DNA of 64,000 nt from Paraglaciecola sp030730205 (GCF_052119645.1 NZ_JBGQOM010000014.1:59028-123027); one strand, 5' to 3'; shown: positions 35,194 to 44,869, numbered from the stretch's first letter. The notes: a model not told the origin generated them from the letters alone. Numbers and translations: made by a program.

Positions 35194-36834
35194 ATGAGTG
35201 CTTTGCGAGAATCCGTCGACCACAGTGACGTACAACCCATCGATTTGTCTTCTATAGGCATTAATAATACTAGCGAAATTCTGTATAACCCCAGTTATGA
35301 GCAGCTATTTATCGAAGAAACCGCGCCCCATTTAACAGGTTTCGAAAAAGGCTATGTCACTGAACTAGGCGCAATTTCTGTAGATACAGGGGTATTTACA
35401 GGCCGTTCACCTAAAGATAAATACATCGTACTAGATGACACGACCCGGGATACCATTTGGTGGTCTGATCAAGGTAAAAATGATAATAAAGCGATGTCTC
35501 CTGATACGTGGTCACACTTAAAAGGCTTAGTGACTACCCAATTGTCAGGTAAACGCTTGTTTGTGGTTGATGCGTATTGTGGCGCTAATCAAGATACGCG
35601 TTTAAGCGTGCGGTTTATTACTGAAGTAGCGTGGCAAGCTCACTTCGTAAAAAACATGTTTATTCGCCCTAGTGATGCCGAGTTAGCTACCTTTGAACCC
35701 GATTTTGTGGTGATGAATGGGGCCAAAGTTGTCAATGACAAATGGCAGGAGCAGGGTTTAAATTCTGAGAATTTTATTGCCTTTAACTTAAGTGAAAAGA
35801 TTCAGATCATTGGTGGCACTTGGTACGGCGGCGAAATGAAGAAAGGTATGTTCTCGATGATGAACTACTTTTTACCGCTAAAAGGTATCGCTTCAATGCA
35901 CTGCAGTGCCAACGTAGGCGAAAAAGGCGATGTGGCGATCTTTTTTGGCTTATCGGGCACCGGCAAAACCACCTTATCAACGGATCCTAAACGCCAACTG
36001 ATTGGTGATGACGAGCACGGCTGGGATGATAACGGTATCTTTAATTTTGAAGGGGGCTGTTATGCAAAAACCATTAATCTCAGTCAAGAGAACGAACCCG
36101 ATATATATCAGGCGATCCGTCGCGATGCGCTGTTAGAAAACGTTGCAGTGGATAATAGAGGTAATATCGATTTTGATGATAATTCGAAAACCGAAAATAC
36201 CCGAGTTTCATACCCCTTGTATCATATTGAAAACATTGTAAAACCCGTATCACGAGCCGGTCATGCTAATAAAGTTATCTTTTTAACCGCCGATGCTTTT
36301 GGGGTTTTGCCGCCGGTATCAAAACTAACACCAGAACAAGCAGAGTATTATTTTTTGTCTGGTTTTACCGCTAAACTTGCTGGTACAGAGCGCGGAATTA
36401 CCGAGCCAAGCCCGACTTTTTCAAGTTGTTTTGGCGCCGCATTTTTAAGTTTGCACCCGACCAAATACGCCGAAGTATTACGTAAGCGCATGCAAGACTC
36501 AGGGGCACAAGCCTACTTGGTTAATACGGGCTGGAATGGGTCGGGTAAACGGATTTCTATTAAAGATACCCGGGCAATTATTGATGCCATATTAGATGAT
36601 TCGATTGAGCAGCATCCAAGCAGTAATTTACCTATTTTTAATTTACGCATCCCGCAAACCATTAAAGGTGTCGATACCCAAGTACTTGACCCCCGTAATA
36701 CCTACGCCAGTGCACAGCAATGGCAAGATAAAGCGCAAGACTTAGCCGGCCAGTTTATCAGTAACTTTGTTAAGTTTACTGATGTGGACAATGGCAAAGC
36801 GTTGGTGGCCTGTGGACCACAGCTTAATAGCTGA
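35194..36834 (+). CDS. pckA: Phosphoenolpyruvate carboxykinase (ATP)
   Basis: A 546-residue ATP-dependent PEPCK making PEP from oxaloacetate for gluconeogenesis. The P-loop GLSGTGKTT is near residue 252, with the metal/substrate motifs GRSPKDKYIV, MHCSANVG and IGDDEHGW. The frame is open 32 codons upstream but is low-complexity Lys/Asn there, so the start MSALRESVD at 35194 (AAGGAA upstream) is chosen. It sits directly behind the lig genes, whose end product is oxaloacetate. Confidence 0.95.
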   Translation: MSALRESVDHSDVQPIDLSSIGINNTSEILYNPSYEQLFIEETAPHLTGFEKGYVTELGAISVDTGVFTGRSPKDKYIVLDDTTRDTIWWSDQGKNDNKAMSPDTWSHLKGLVTTQLSGKRLFVVDAYCGANQDTRLSVRFITEVAWQAHFVKNMFIRPSDAELATFEPDFVVMNGAKVVNDKWQEQGLNSENFIAFNLSEKIQIIGGTWYGGEMKKGMFSMMNYFLPLKGIASMHCSANVGEKGDVAIFFGLSGTGKTTLSTDPKRQLIGDDEHGWDDNGIFNFEGGCYAKTINLSQENEPDIYQAIRRDALLENVAVDNRGNIDFDDNSKTENTRVSYPLYHIENIVKPVSRAGHANKVIFLTADAFGVLPPVSKLTPEQAEYYFLSGFTAKLAGTERGITEPSPTFSSCFGAAFLSLHPTKYAEVLRKRMQDSGAQAYLVNTGWNGSGKRISIKDTRAIIDAILDDSIEQHPSSNLPIFNLRIPQTIKGVDTQVLDPRNTYASAQQWQDKAQDLAGQFISNFVKFTDVDNGKALVACGPQLNS

Positions 36835-36963
36835 TCGGTCTTATTGCCCGCCAAAGCAGGTGGGGCGCAGGCTTCAACAAGCTAAACGTGGTTAATGTTG
36901 AATTGTTTTTGAACAGACAATACGGCATTAACCTTTTTTATTGAGAGGGTGCGCGCTGATTCT

Positions 36964-37716
36964 ATGGAGTTTTTAAGCAACGATATGTTAGGGCCCGCGG
37001 TGGCCGCGGGCTTGATCATTCTAGCGGGTTTTACTTCCTTAATAACCGCGGCTTTTGGGGCTGGCGGGGGCTTGTTATTATTGGTCGTAATGGCCTCTAT
37101 CTTACCCATGGCCGTGGTGATACCGGTGCATGGACTAGTGCAATTAGGCTCTAATGCCAACAGAGCGGTGATGACTTTTCGCCATATTGATTACAAGTTA
37201 TTGCTGTATTTTTCGTTGGGCGGTAGCTTTGGGGCGCTGTTGTCATCACATTTAGTGATGCTGATACCGCTTGAAATGATGAAGGTTTTTATCGCAATAT
37301 TTGTGCTCTATATACTGTGGCTCAAGCCCCCATCCACTGCGCCAAGCTCACATCTGGTTGATGGAATATATGGTTTATTCACGACATTTCTATCAATGTT
37401 TGTGGGAGCCAGCGGACCATTAGTGGGCAGTTTTCTTTTCTCCAAGGGCTATGACAAATTACGTTTTACCGCGTCATTTTCAAGCTGTTTAACCTTTCAA
37501 CATAGTGTGAAGGCCATTGTGTATACCGTAGTTGGTTTTTCTTTTTGGCAATGGTTGCCTCTGGTGATTGCCATGATCCTCAGCGGAACCCTCGGCACGT
37601 GGTTGGGTCTGCGCTTGCTGAAGAAGCTACCTGAGCAAAAATTCAGTTTTATTTTTAAAGTGATATTGACTGTTTTATCAATACAATTAGGCTGGCAATT
37701 TATAGCCAGCCTTTAA
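36964..37716 (+). CDS. TauE/SafE-family membrane transporter
   Basis: About 250 residues with seven to eight helices and the TauE/SafE motif FGAGGGLLLL in the first third (TAAFGAGGG), repeated weakly as VGASGPLVGSF in the second half. The family exports anions such as sulfite, sulfoacetate or organic acids. The start is ambiguous: the ATG at 36964 has GAGAGGG 14 nt upstream, and a GTG at 36949 lies right on that site. Its place after pckA suggests co-regulation with aromatic catabolism. Cargo unknown. Confidence 0.8.
   Translation: MEFLSNDMLGPAVAAGLIILAGFTSLITAAFGAGGGLLLLVVMASILPMAVVIPVHGLVQLGSNANRAVMTFRHIDYKLLLYFSLGGSFGALLSSHLVMLIPLEMMKVFIAIFVLYILWLKPPSTAPSSHLVDGIYGLFTTFLSMFVGASGPLVGSFLFSKGYDKLRFTASFSSCLTFQHSVKAIVYTVVGFSFWQWLPLVIAMILSGTLGTWLGLRLLKKLPEQKFSFIFKVILTVLSIQLGWQFIASL
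37690..37711 (+). terminator. Terminator-like hairpin overlapping the end of the TauE/SafE gene
   Basis: GGCTGGC pairs with GCCAGCC (7 bp, 8-nt loop), then TTTAA. It overlaps the last codons, and the stop codon (37714-37716) lies just after the hairpin. Confidence 0.5.
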
Positions 37717-37753
37717 ACACCCAAGCCAGGTTTTTAACGTAACATCTGACTAG

Positions 37754-38315
37754 TCATGAGTAACCACGAGTAATAGCACGCTCGCACCCTGTATGTGATA
37801 GGGGTGCATGATAGTGTTTATGCCGTGAATTTACGTTTGGGCCAAGCGCACCGGGCATCACCAGCCACGTAATCACTTTAATAGCTTCGGTGACGCCTTT
37901 TTTCATGATCGGGGGATTACTCAATTCACACAGTTTTTCTGGGTCATTAATAATGTCATCCATACGCTGCAAAGCAAAACCGGGGTTTATCAGGTTCGCT
38001 CATTCGCCTTGTAATCAATGAGATAAACTGCCTGTGCCAAGAATAACTCCTCTTCTGTTTTCAGGGTAACTTTTCACTGCCTTACGCAGTGCCTTGGGTA
38101 AGGCAACACATCGTTTAGCACTTGCTAGAGGGGACCGTATTTAGCGCAACGCCAGTAACTTGCATGGCCAACTTGCTAAGTGACGCATCATTAGGTTCAT
38201 GGGCACGATGCAAACATGGTCGACTTTCATCTTTAAAACTTGTCATATCGAAGTTTTGTCTGATGAGTGATTCGGCAACTTGCAATGAGCAATGGCCTGC
38301 ATATGTAAGGTTCAT
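37754..38315 (-). pseudogene. Decayed class III extradiol dioxygenase (LigB-like), N-terminus missing
   Basis: Two minus-strand fragments together match LigB from about residue 105 to the end. The first (from 38315) reads AESLIRQNFDMTSF, then VALNTVPSSKC and a stop. In another frame the rest reads KRCVALPKALRKAV, ILGTGSLSH, LQGE, LINPGF and ITWLVMPGALGPNV, parallel to the intact ligB segments GTGGMSHQLQGPR and VMWLIMRGAL. There is one frameshift near 38112 and two in-frame stops (after GSLSH and after LQGE). No counterpart of the N-terminal iron motifs is present. It is therefore a truncated, non-functional copy of a protocatechuate- or gallate-type dioxygenase. Confidence 0.85.
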
Positions 38316-38398
38316 AAAATATGAGCTTGTGGTGTTAAATCATCGCAAGACATGCTTTTATACAATGAAATAACCAACGGTGCTTACAGGAAGAACAG

Positions 38399-39430
38399 AT
38401 GCAAAACAAAGGTGAATATGGCTCAGCGTCTAACCACTATATTAGTGCCTTGTATCATCGAGCGCGCAAAATTGGCCTTGACGCTGATAACTTACTCGCG
38501 TCGGCCAATATTCTGCAAGACGTGATAGACAAGCCTGATGTACGTGTTAGAACTGAAGATCTGTCGGCTTTTCAAAAAGCCTGCTGGGATGCAGCAAAAG
38601 AAGAAAGTATGGGGGTATTGCCCGTCAGACTTGAACTAGGCACCTATTATATGATGGGTAAATTAACGGTTAATCAACCTACCTTGCAAAAAGCCCTTGA
38701 GTTAGGTGCGAGGTTTTATAATTTAGTCACCCGTTTTTCATTTATTGAATTAAAAGTCGGTCCTGATGTGACCTTGATGTCATTCAATCAGGTTAAACCG
38801 CAAGACGATCATGGACATTTGTTTGCTGAGATGTGCTTATTAGCGTGGCATCGTTATGCGTCTTGGCTGATTGTTGACTCGTTGCCTTTAATCGAAACGC
38901 GTTTTAATTATCCCAATCCACCGCACGCCCGAGAGTACAGCTATCTGTTTCCGGGGGTCCATAAATTTAACTGTGACTCACTCAGCTTGGTGTTTCCTAG
39001 CGCGTATTTATCACGCCCCGTAAAACAAAATGAAGCGTCGCTTAAGTCGTTTATGCACAATTGTCCACTTGAGTTATTTCGCCAGTACAAAGCGGATTAT
39101 AGCGTGTCAGCTGAAGTAAAACGTATCCTTAAAAGTAATATCACTGAAGGTAATAATTCGATAGATGATATTGCAGCCATCCTGTACATGACGAGTCGTA
39201 CGGTCATGCGGCGCTTAAAAGATGAAGGGTCGTCTTTTCAACAAATCAAAGATGTAGTGCGCCGTGATAAAGCCATTAATTTATTAACCTTATACTCGTT
39301 GCCTGTTAAAGAGGTGGCAGAAAAAGTCGGGTTTTCCGATCCTGCCGTGTTTACTCGTGCATTCAGAGGTTGGACGGGCCTTTCACCACGTCAATACCGA
39401 GATAATTTTAATCGAGAGCTTACGTCTTAA
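38399..39430 (+). CDS. AraC-family regulator (arabinose-binding/OruR-type sensor domain)
   Basis: A 343-residue regulator with a large N-terminal domain of the PF12625-like type (about residues 15-205) and two C-terminal HTH motifs, SIDDIAAILYMTSRTVMRRL and VKEVAEKVGFSDPAVFTRAF. AGGAAG precedes the ATG. It lies between the dioxygenase remnant and the hpa operon on the same strand as hpa, 385 bp upstream of hpaE, so it may control the hpa genes. Confidence 0.87.
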   Translation: MQNKGEYGSASNHYISALYHRARKIGLDADNLLASANILQDVIDKPDVRVRTEDLSAFQKACWDAAKEESMGVLPVRLELGTYYMMGKLTVNQPTLQKALELGARFYNLVTRFSFIELKVGPDVTLMSFNQVKPQDDHGHLFAEMCLLAWHRYASWLIVDSLPLIETRFNYPNPPHAREYSYLFPGVHKFNCDSLSLVFPSAYLSRPVKQNEASLKSFMHNCPLELFRQYKADYSVSAEVKRILKSNITEGNNSIDDIAAILYMTSRTVMRRLKDEGSSFQQIKDVVRRDKAINLLTLYSLPVKEVAEKVGFSDPAVFTRAFRGWTGLSPRQYRDNFNRELTS

Positions 39431-39815
39431 TGGACCACTAAATCTATCATGCCATTCTTGGTGTCACTGGTCGGTCGCATTTTTACCTGAGGTCTGAACT
39501 GATTCATTTAACTTTTCCACCTCATCCTCCTAACTATCTTGTTAATCCTAAGTATTGAGGCTGCCTTTCTTGATTGAAACAGTCTAGATATTAAGCTTAA
39601 TTTTTGTTTACTCAGCCTAATTGTCCATTTTTGCAAATCAATTGTTTGGTAAATAACGTTTGTTGTTGGCGCTATTATGGCTGAACATCTGTTTAAATAA
39701 TGTAAACAAAATCGCATTTACTTGTTAAGCGTTCAGTTGACTTACAAATAAAGCATTGATTTGTTTAATTCATTTTTTTGCCTTCATACAACAGATAATT
39801 CAAGGAATTTGATTA
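39431..39815. other. Intergenic region upstream of hpaE
   Basis: No gene was found. The region is AT-rich and probably holds the hpa promoter. Candidate -35 TTGACT at about 39737 has no convincing -10 partner. Several TTTGTTTA/GTAAACAAA-like repeats lie between 39600 and 39770, possible activator contacts. Confidence 0.5.
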
Positions 39816-41288
39816 ATGAGTAAGTTTATCAAGATTAATGAGATAACTATTTCATCGGATCATTACATCGGCGGTCAACGGGTCGCAGCAGAGCATTATC
39901 TAGAGGTGTTTTCTCCCATCGATGGTCAAGTACTCGGCCAGGTTGCTAATGGCAGTCCTAGCATAATTAATCAAGCTATCGAAGCTGCTGAGCGTGCATT
40001 TCCTGCGTGGGCTGCCTTAAGCGCCGCCGAGCGTAAAGTTTACTTAGACAAGTTTGCTGATGAAATTGGCAAACGTGCTGATGAGTTTGCTTTGACAGAA
40101 AGTACCGATGCAGGGGTATTGTTTTCTCGTATGCAACATGGCGTTGTGGGCCGAGCGCAACTTAATATTCGCCACTTTGCAGAACATGCCCTACGTTTGC
40201 AAAATCACAGCATTGATACCAAGCAAGCTGAACACTTAGTTCGTCATGATCCTGCTGGGGTAGTCGTTATCATCACCCCTTGGAATGCGCCGTTGATGTT
40301 ATCTACATGGAAACTTGGTCCAGCGCTGGCGTCAGGCAATACGTGTATATTAAAAGCGCCAGAATGGGCGCCGTGCACCAGTTCATTGTTAGCCGATGCT
40401 GCGCAGGCTGCCGGTATACCGCCAGGTGTTTTTAATGTTGTGCAGGGCACGGGTCTTGAGTCAGGTGCTGGCCTGGTTGCCGACCCACGAATTGCGCGCG
40501 TGTCCTTTACCGGATCGGTGCCTACCGCAAAACTTATCGCGCAATCTGCCGCGCAAAATTTAGTGCCGTGCAGCTTAGAGTTAGGCGGCAAAAGCCCTTT
40601 TATTGTATTAGCCACGGCGGATATCGATAACGCCGCCGCTACTGCCGCATTGATGTATCGAAACGCCGGACAAGTGTGTTTGGCCGGCACGCGTTTACTG
40701 GTGCATGAATCCATTAAAGATGAATTTGTTGAGGCGATGCGCGCCTATGTCGAGGCCTTAAACGTGGGCGACCCGCGAGATCCAGCTACAGAAGTGGGGC
40801 CTATTATTCATCAGCGTCAAGTTGAGCGTGTCGCTGGATTTATTGAGCGCGCCAAAGCGGCCGGAGCAGTCGTGTTGTGGGGCGCAGAAAAACACCCTTT
40901 TGGCGAACTGTATTTTAAACCCACCTTACTGACCAACGTTAAACAAGATGACGAAATTGTACAAAACGAAGTGTTTGGTCCGGTGTTGACCTTACAAACC
41001 TTTAGCCATGACGACGAGCTCATTGCCATGGCGAATGGCACTGACTATGGGCTTGGTGGTGTGTGTTACGGCGAACAACAACATGCGACTGAGATTGCCA
41101 AACGTGTCAGAACCGGGTTTATCTGGGTGAACAGTTTTGGAATTCGTGATTTAGAAGCGCCTTTTGGTGGCATCAAACGCTCGGGTATAGGCCGCGAAGG
41201 GGGCAACTGGAGCTTCGAATTTTTTTGCGACATCAAAGATGTAGTGGTGCCCAAAAAACCATTTAGAGCCAGTTTTAGTCAACGCTAA
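39816..41288 (+). CDS. hpaE: 5-carboxymethyl-2-hydroxymuconate semialdehyde dehydrogenase
   Basis: A 490-residue NAD-dependent aldehyde dehydrogenase. Motifs: TPWNAPLML (about 152), the catalytic Glu in LELGGKSP (about 254), the catalytic Cys in NAGQVCLAGTR (about 288) and EVFGPVL (about 388). Placement directly before hpaD supports oxidation of the ring-cleavage semialdehyde of homoprotocatechuate. AAGGAA precedes the ATG. Confidence 0.88.
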   Translation: MSKFIKINEITISSDHYIGGQRVAAEHYLEVFSPIDGQVLGQVANGSPSIINQAIEAAERAFPAWAALSAAERKVYLDKFADEIGKRADEFALTESTDAGVLFSRMQHGVVGRAQLNIRHFAEHALRLQNHSIDTKQAEHLVRHDPAGVVVIITPWNAPLMLSTWKLGPALASGNTCILKAPEWAPCTSSLLADAAQAAGIPPGVFNVVQGTGLESGAGLVADPRIARVSFTGSVPTAKLIAQSAAQNLVPCSLELGGKSPFIVLATADIDNAAATAALMYRNAGQVCLAGTRLLVHESIKDEFVEAMRAYVEALNVGDPRDPATEVGPIIHQRQVERVAGFIERAKAAGAVVLWGAEKHPFGELYFKPTLLTNVKQDDEIVQNEVFGPVLTLQTFSHDDELIAMANGTDYGLGGVCYGEQQHATEIAKRVRTGFIWVNSFGIRDLEAPFGGIKRSGIGREGGNWSFEFFCDIKDVVVPKKPFRASFSQR

Positions 41289-41322
41289 TTGGCGTTTTAA
41301 AATAAGTATAAGGAATCATTTT

Positions 41323-42195
41323 ATGGGACAAATAGTTGGAGCCGCATTGCTATCTCATCACCCTGGGCTGATGCAAAACGAAGAAATGCGCAAGTTAATG
41401 GGCGCAGGAACAGACTCCGATCTGATTGCGGGTTATGCCAAAGTGCGTAAAAAAATTGAAGCATTAAAGCCCGATACCGTAATTATTTTTGATAGTCATT
41501 GGTTTACCACGGGCTTTCATTTAGTCGATGGCCGAGGGCGCATTAAGGGCAACTACGTGAGCTCTGAAATGCCATGGTATTTATTTGGTGTGGACTACGA
41601 CTTTAACGGTAACCCAGAGCTTGCCAATCACATCAATGATGCGGGTTTGGAAATGGGGGTGAGAGTGCGATCTACCGCTAATGATGGTATGCACAAAGAA
41701 TACGCCACCATTAATATTATCAAGCAGCTGCATCTAGAGCGTTTAGGTATCAAAGTAGTGTCTGCTAGCTGTTGCCAAAATTGTCGTTGGGATCAGTTCT
41801 TGCCAGCCGGCGAAACCATCGCTCAAGGTATCAAAAACAGTGATGCCAAAGTGGTGTTAATTGCCTCAGGAGCCTTGAGTCATCGTTTTAACAATATTGA
41901 TTGGGAGCCGGTCAATCCGCGGATTTATCATGAGTCCAATGTCTCCAGCCCTGAAAACGTGGCCAGTGACAAGGTGGCTATTGCGTTGATGGAACAAGGC
42001 AATCATGAACAAATCATTAACAACTGGGAAAGCGAATATAAACAACGTAACTGGGAGGCGTTTGGCGGTCATTACTTACAAATGCTAGGCGCCCTAGGTG
42101 GCGTAAACTGCAAGGCTAAGGGAACGGTTATGTCTGACTACGAAAACGCGCGAGGCACCGGTAATGTGCAAATATGGTTTGATGTTAAGGAATAA
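41323..42195 (+). CDS. hpaD: 3,4-dihydroxyphenylacetate 2,3-dioxygenase (class III)
   Basis: A 290-residue extradiol dioxygenase cleaving homoprotocatechuate. Metal and active-site residues visible: HHPG near residue 14 (SHHPGLM), FDSHWFT (near 57), GMHKEYATIN and SGALSHRFNN (near 187). It belongs to the LigB superfamily but to a different branch from the window's own LigB. It is followed 3 bp later by hpaG. Confidence 0.92.
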   Translation: MGQIVGAALLSHHPGLMQNEEMRKLMGAGTDSDLIAGYAKVRKKIEALKPDTVIIFDSHWFTTGFHLVDGRGRIKGNYVSSEMPWYLFGVDYDFNGNPELANHINDAGLEMGVRVRSTANDGMHKEYATINIIKQLHLERLGIKVVSASCCQNCRWDQFLPAGETIAQGIKNSDAKVVLIASGALSHRFNNIDWEPVNPRIYHESNVSSPENVASDKVAIALMEQGNHEQIINNWESEYKQRNWEAFGGHYLQMLGALGGVNCKAKGTVMSDYENARGTGNVQIWFDVKE

Positions 42196-42198
42196 GCA

Positions 42199-43146
42199 AT
42201 GAATTTTGAATTTCCATTAAAAAATACACCACAAGTGATGATTGGCCCACGCATTGAAAGAAGACGGGTATTAATCGGTGGCAGTGCCTATTGGGGCACC
42301 ATAATTGAAAGTGGTAATGAACAGGGTAAACTCAGATTAGATGATGGTCGAGTGCTTGAAACGGAACACCTCGTTTACTTACCGCCTGTTGCGCCAAGTA
42401 AAATTATCGCTATTCATATCTCTTACACCTCAAGAAGTATGGAGACCCGCAAGCGTCCAAAACCAACCGCTTATCCAACATATTTCACCAAACCTCCGAC
42501 GGCACTTAATGGCCACAATGGAGAAATTCTCAAGCCAGATGATTGCCAGTATCTCAATTATGAAGGTGAGTACGCGGTAGTAATCAGTAAAACCTGTCGC
42601 AATGTACTACCTGACGAAGCCTGGGACTATATAGAAGGATTCTGCCCGGCTTTAGATATGGGGTTGCAAAATTTCCGTGATACCGACCAAGGTTCAATGT
42701 TACGAGTGAAAGGTGCAGATACCTTATTACCCATTGGCCCCGGCATTGTGCGCGGCGTTAATTTATTTGACCAAACCCTGACAACTTACGTTAATGGCGA
42801 AGTCGTGCAACAAGCCCATGTAGGCGATGAAACCATTTGGGGCCCACATTACGCCATTGCTGATATTGCGCGCCATATTACCCTCAATGCTGGAGACGTT
42901 ATTTTGATGGGTACGCCTTGTCATTCTCGTTCGGTGGATCCTGGTGATGTTGTTGAGTGTGAAATTACCAATATTGGCCGTATAAAAGGTACGGTAAAAG
43001 CGATTCCCGCACCACGGGCATCCGCCCTTGATTGTGGTCATCAACCCACAGACAGCGATGAAGTAAGACGGGTTGCCTTAGGTTTTGATGAAAATGTCGA
43101 GCCACGCTTTCCTCACGCTTTAAAAGTAGCGAAAAGCAAAAAATAG
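42199..43146 (+). CDS. hpaG: Fumarylacetoacetate-hydrolase-family isomerase/decarboxylase HpaG
   Basis: A 315-residue FAH-fold enzyme. The catalytic core begins near residue 70 with IAIHISYTSR; metal ligands are expected in YEGEYAVVI (Glu pair, near 117) and the Asp in ALDMGLQNFRD, followed by KGADTLLPIGPG. It should convert 5-carboxymethyl-2-oxo-hex-3-ene-dioate by decarboxylation and isomerisation. It is a single FAH unit and not the duplicated about 430-residue HpaG/HpcE of enterics, so one of those two activities may be missing or supplied elsewhere. Confidence 0.85.
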   Translation: MNFEFPLKNTPQVMIGPRIERRRVLIGGSAYWGTIIESGNEQGKLRLDDGRVLETEHLVYLPPVAPSKIIAIHISYTSRSMETRKRPKPTAYPTYFTKPPTALNGHNGEILKPDDCQYLNYEGEYAVVISKTCRNVLPDEAWDYIEGFCPALDMGLQNFRDTDQGSMLRVKGADTLLPIGPGIVRGVNLFDQTLTTYVNGEVVQQAHVGDETIWGPHYAIADIARHITLNAGDVILMGTPCHSRSVDPGDVVECEITNIGRIKGTVKAIPAPRASALDCGHQPTDSDEVRRVALGFDENVEPRFPHALKVAKSKK

Positions 43147-43187
43147 CGGTTTAAGTACGCTCACAAATAAGTAAGGGAGAATTAAGC

Positions 43188-43991
43188 ATGTTGTCGCACG
43201 ATGTTATTAGTGAATTGGCCCAAGAGCTCTATTCAGCGCGAAAAAACCGCACACAAGTGCGCCACATATCCAAGCGCTACCCACAGATGACTATTGAGGA
43301 TGGGTACGCCATTCAACGTGAATGGGTCAAACTTGAAATCGCTGATGGCCGCGTAGTGAAAGGGCGTAAAATTGGGTTAACGTCAAGAGCTATGCAGCTG
43401 TCAGCACAGATCACCGAGCCAGATTACGCCCCACTAATGGATGACATGTTTTTTGATTCAGGCACCGATATTGATATTTCGCAGTTTATTTTGCCTCGCA
43501 TTGAAGTCGAACTAGCGTTTATTTTAAAAAGCCCCCTTAAGGGCCCAAATGTGACACTATTTGATGTGCTAAGAGCCACAGAATATGTGATCCCCGCATT
43601 AGAAATTATTGACGCTCGTATTGAGCAGCTTGACCGCGACACCAAGGCGCCGCGTAAGGTATTTGATACTATCTCAGATTTTGCCGCCAATGCAGGTATT
43701 GTGATGGGCGGTCAGCCGGTCAAACCCGATGCGGTAGATCTGCGCTGGGTAGGAGCCATGATGTACAAAAATGCGGTTATCGAAGAAACGGGCTTAGCGG
43801 CAGGTGTATTAAATCATCCTGCCATAGGGGTTGCATGGTTAGCCAATAAAATAGCGCCTTATAATGAGCAATTAAATGTGGGGGATGTGGTACTCAGTGG
43901 TTCATTTACGCGGCCCGTGGCCGCCCAAGCGGGTGATACCTTTGTGGTGGATTACGGTGCATTGGGCAATGTGTCTTGTCGCTTTATTTGA
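43188..43991 (+). CDS. hpaH: 2-oxo-hept-3-ene-1,7-dioate hydratase
   Basis: A 267-residue hydratase of the MhpD/HpaH family adding water to 2-oxo-hept-3-ene-1,7-dioate. Conserved parts: GRKIGLTSRAMQ (near 66), the metal Glu pair in RIEVELAFIL (near 106), ALEIIDARI and SGSFTRPVAAQAGDTF near the C terminus. AAGGGAGAA precedes the ATG. Operon position between hpaG and hpaI is standard. Confidence 0.92.
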   Translation: MLSHDVISELAQELYSARKNRTQVRHISKRYPQMTIEDGYAIQREWVKLEIADGRVVKGRKIGLTSRAMQLSAQITEPDYAPLMDDMFFDSGTDIDISQFILPRIEVELAFILKSPLKGPNVTLFDVLRATEYVIPALEIIDARIEQLDRDTKAPRKVFDTISDFAANAGIVMGGQPVKPDAVDLRWVGAMMYKNAVIEETGLAAGVLNHPAIGVAWLANKIAPYNEQLNVGDVVLSGSFTRPVAAQAGDTFVVDYGALGNVSCRFI

Positions 43992-44020
43992 GCGTGGCAA
44001 TATAAAATAAGAACAATGAA

Positions 44021-44824
44021 ATGAAGCTACCGAAAAATAGTTTTAAACAGCAAATTAAAGCAGGCCAGCAACAAATCGGTGTATGGGCTGCTTTGGCGAG
44101 CGCTTATAGCGTTGAGCTAATTGCCAATACAGAATTTGATTGGCTCCTCATAGACAGCGAGCATGCACCCAATGACACCCGCAGTGTACTAACGCAACTG
44201 CAAGCCGTTGCGGCTTATCCTATTCAAGCCATAGTCAGACCACCAATCGGTGATACCGCGCTTATCAAACAATACCTCGATTTGGGGGTGCAAACCTTGT
44301 TGGTCCCCATGGTTGAGGACGCAGAACAAGCTAAACAAATTGTGGCGGCAACCCGTTATCCTCCTCAGGGAATAAGGGGAGTAGGGGCCGGTTTAGCCCG
44401 TGCGTCTCGTTGGAATCAAGTTGATGACTACCTCGAGCAATGCCAACAGGAGATTTGTGTCATTGTGCAAGTTGAATCTGTCACTGCCTTACAAAATTTA
44501 AACGCCATTGCCGCGGTAGAGGGAGTAGACGGCGTATTTTTTGGTCCGGCTGACTTATCGGCTTCAATGGGTTTGCTGGGGAAACAAAACGACAAACAAG
44601 TTGTAGATGCCATCATTGAAGGCATTCAATTAGTGAGAAAAACCGGCAAGGCTGCTGGAGTATTAGCGACTGACCCTGCAGTCGCACAAGCGTATTTAGC
44701 AAACGGAGCTTTATTTGTTGCGGTGGGAGTGGATACGACCTTATTGGTCAATGCTGCCAAACATTTGTGTGCAACATTCAAAGGCAAGTCATCTACTCAA
44801 ACCACATCCCCATCCGCATATTAG
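44021..44824 (+). CDS. hpaI: 4-hydroxy-2-oxoheptanedioate aldolase
   Basis: A 267-residue class II aldolase of the HpcH/HpaI family, splitting 4-hydroxy-2-oxoheptane-1,7-dioate to pyruvate and succinic semialdehyde. Motifs: LLIDSEHAPND (near 45, with the catalytic His), AIVRPP, VPMVEDAEQAKQIV and GPADLSASMG (metal Asp). It is the last core hpa enzyme here. Confidence 0.93.
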   Translation: MKLPKNSFKQQIKAGQQQIGVWAALASAYSVELIANTEFDWLLIDSEHAPNDTRSVLTQLQAVAAYPIQAIVRPPIGDTALIKQYLDLGVQTLLVPMVEDAEQAKQIVAATRYPPQGIRGVGAGLARASRWNQVDDYLEQCQQEICVIVQVESVTALQNLNAIAAVEGVDGVFFGPADLSASMGLLGKQNDKQVVDAIIEGIQLVRKTGKAAGVLATDPAVAQAYLANGALFVAVGVDTTLLVNAAKHLCATFKGKSSTQTTSPSAY

Positions 44825-44869
44825 TTTTGCGGGTGATAGGTACAGATAATCGACCGAAAAGGCGTAGTT

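Noticed and set aside
40244..40714. 156-codon minus-strand frame inside hpaE
   Set aside because: It is fully antisense to a well-supported aldehyde dehydrogenase, has no ribosome site, and its Pro/Ala/Ser-rich composition is typical of shadow frames.
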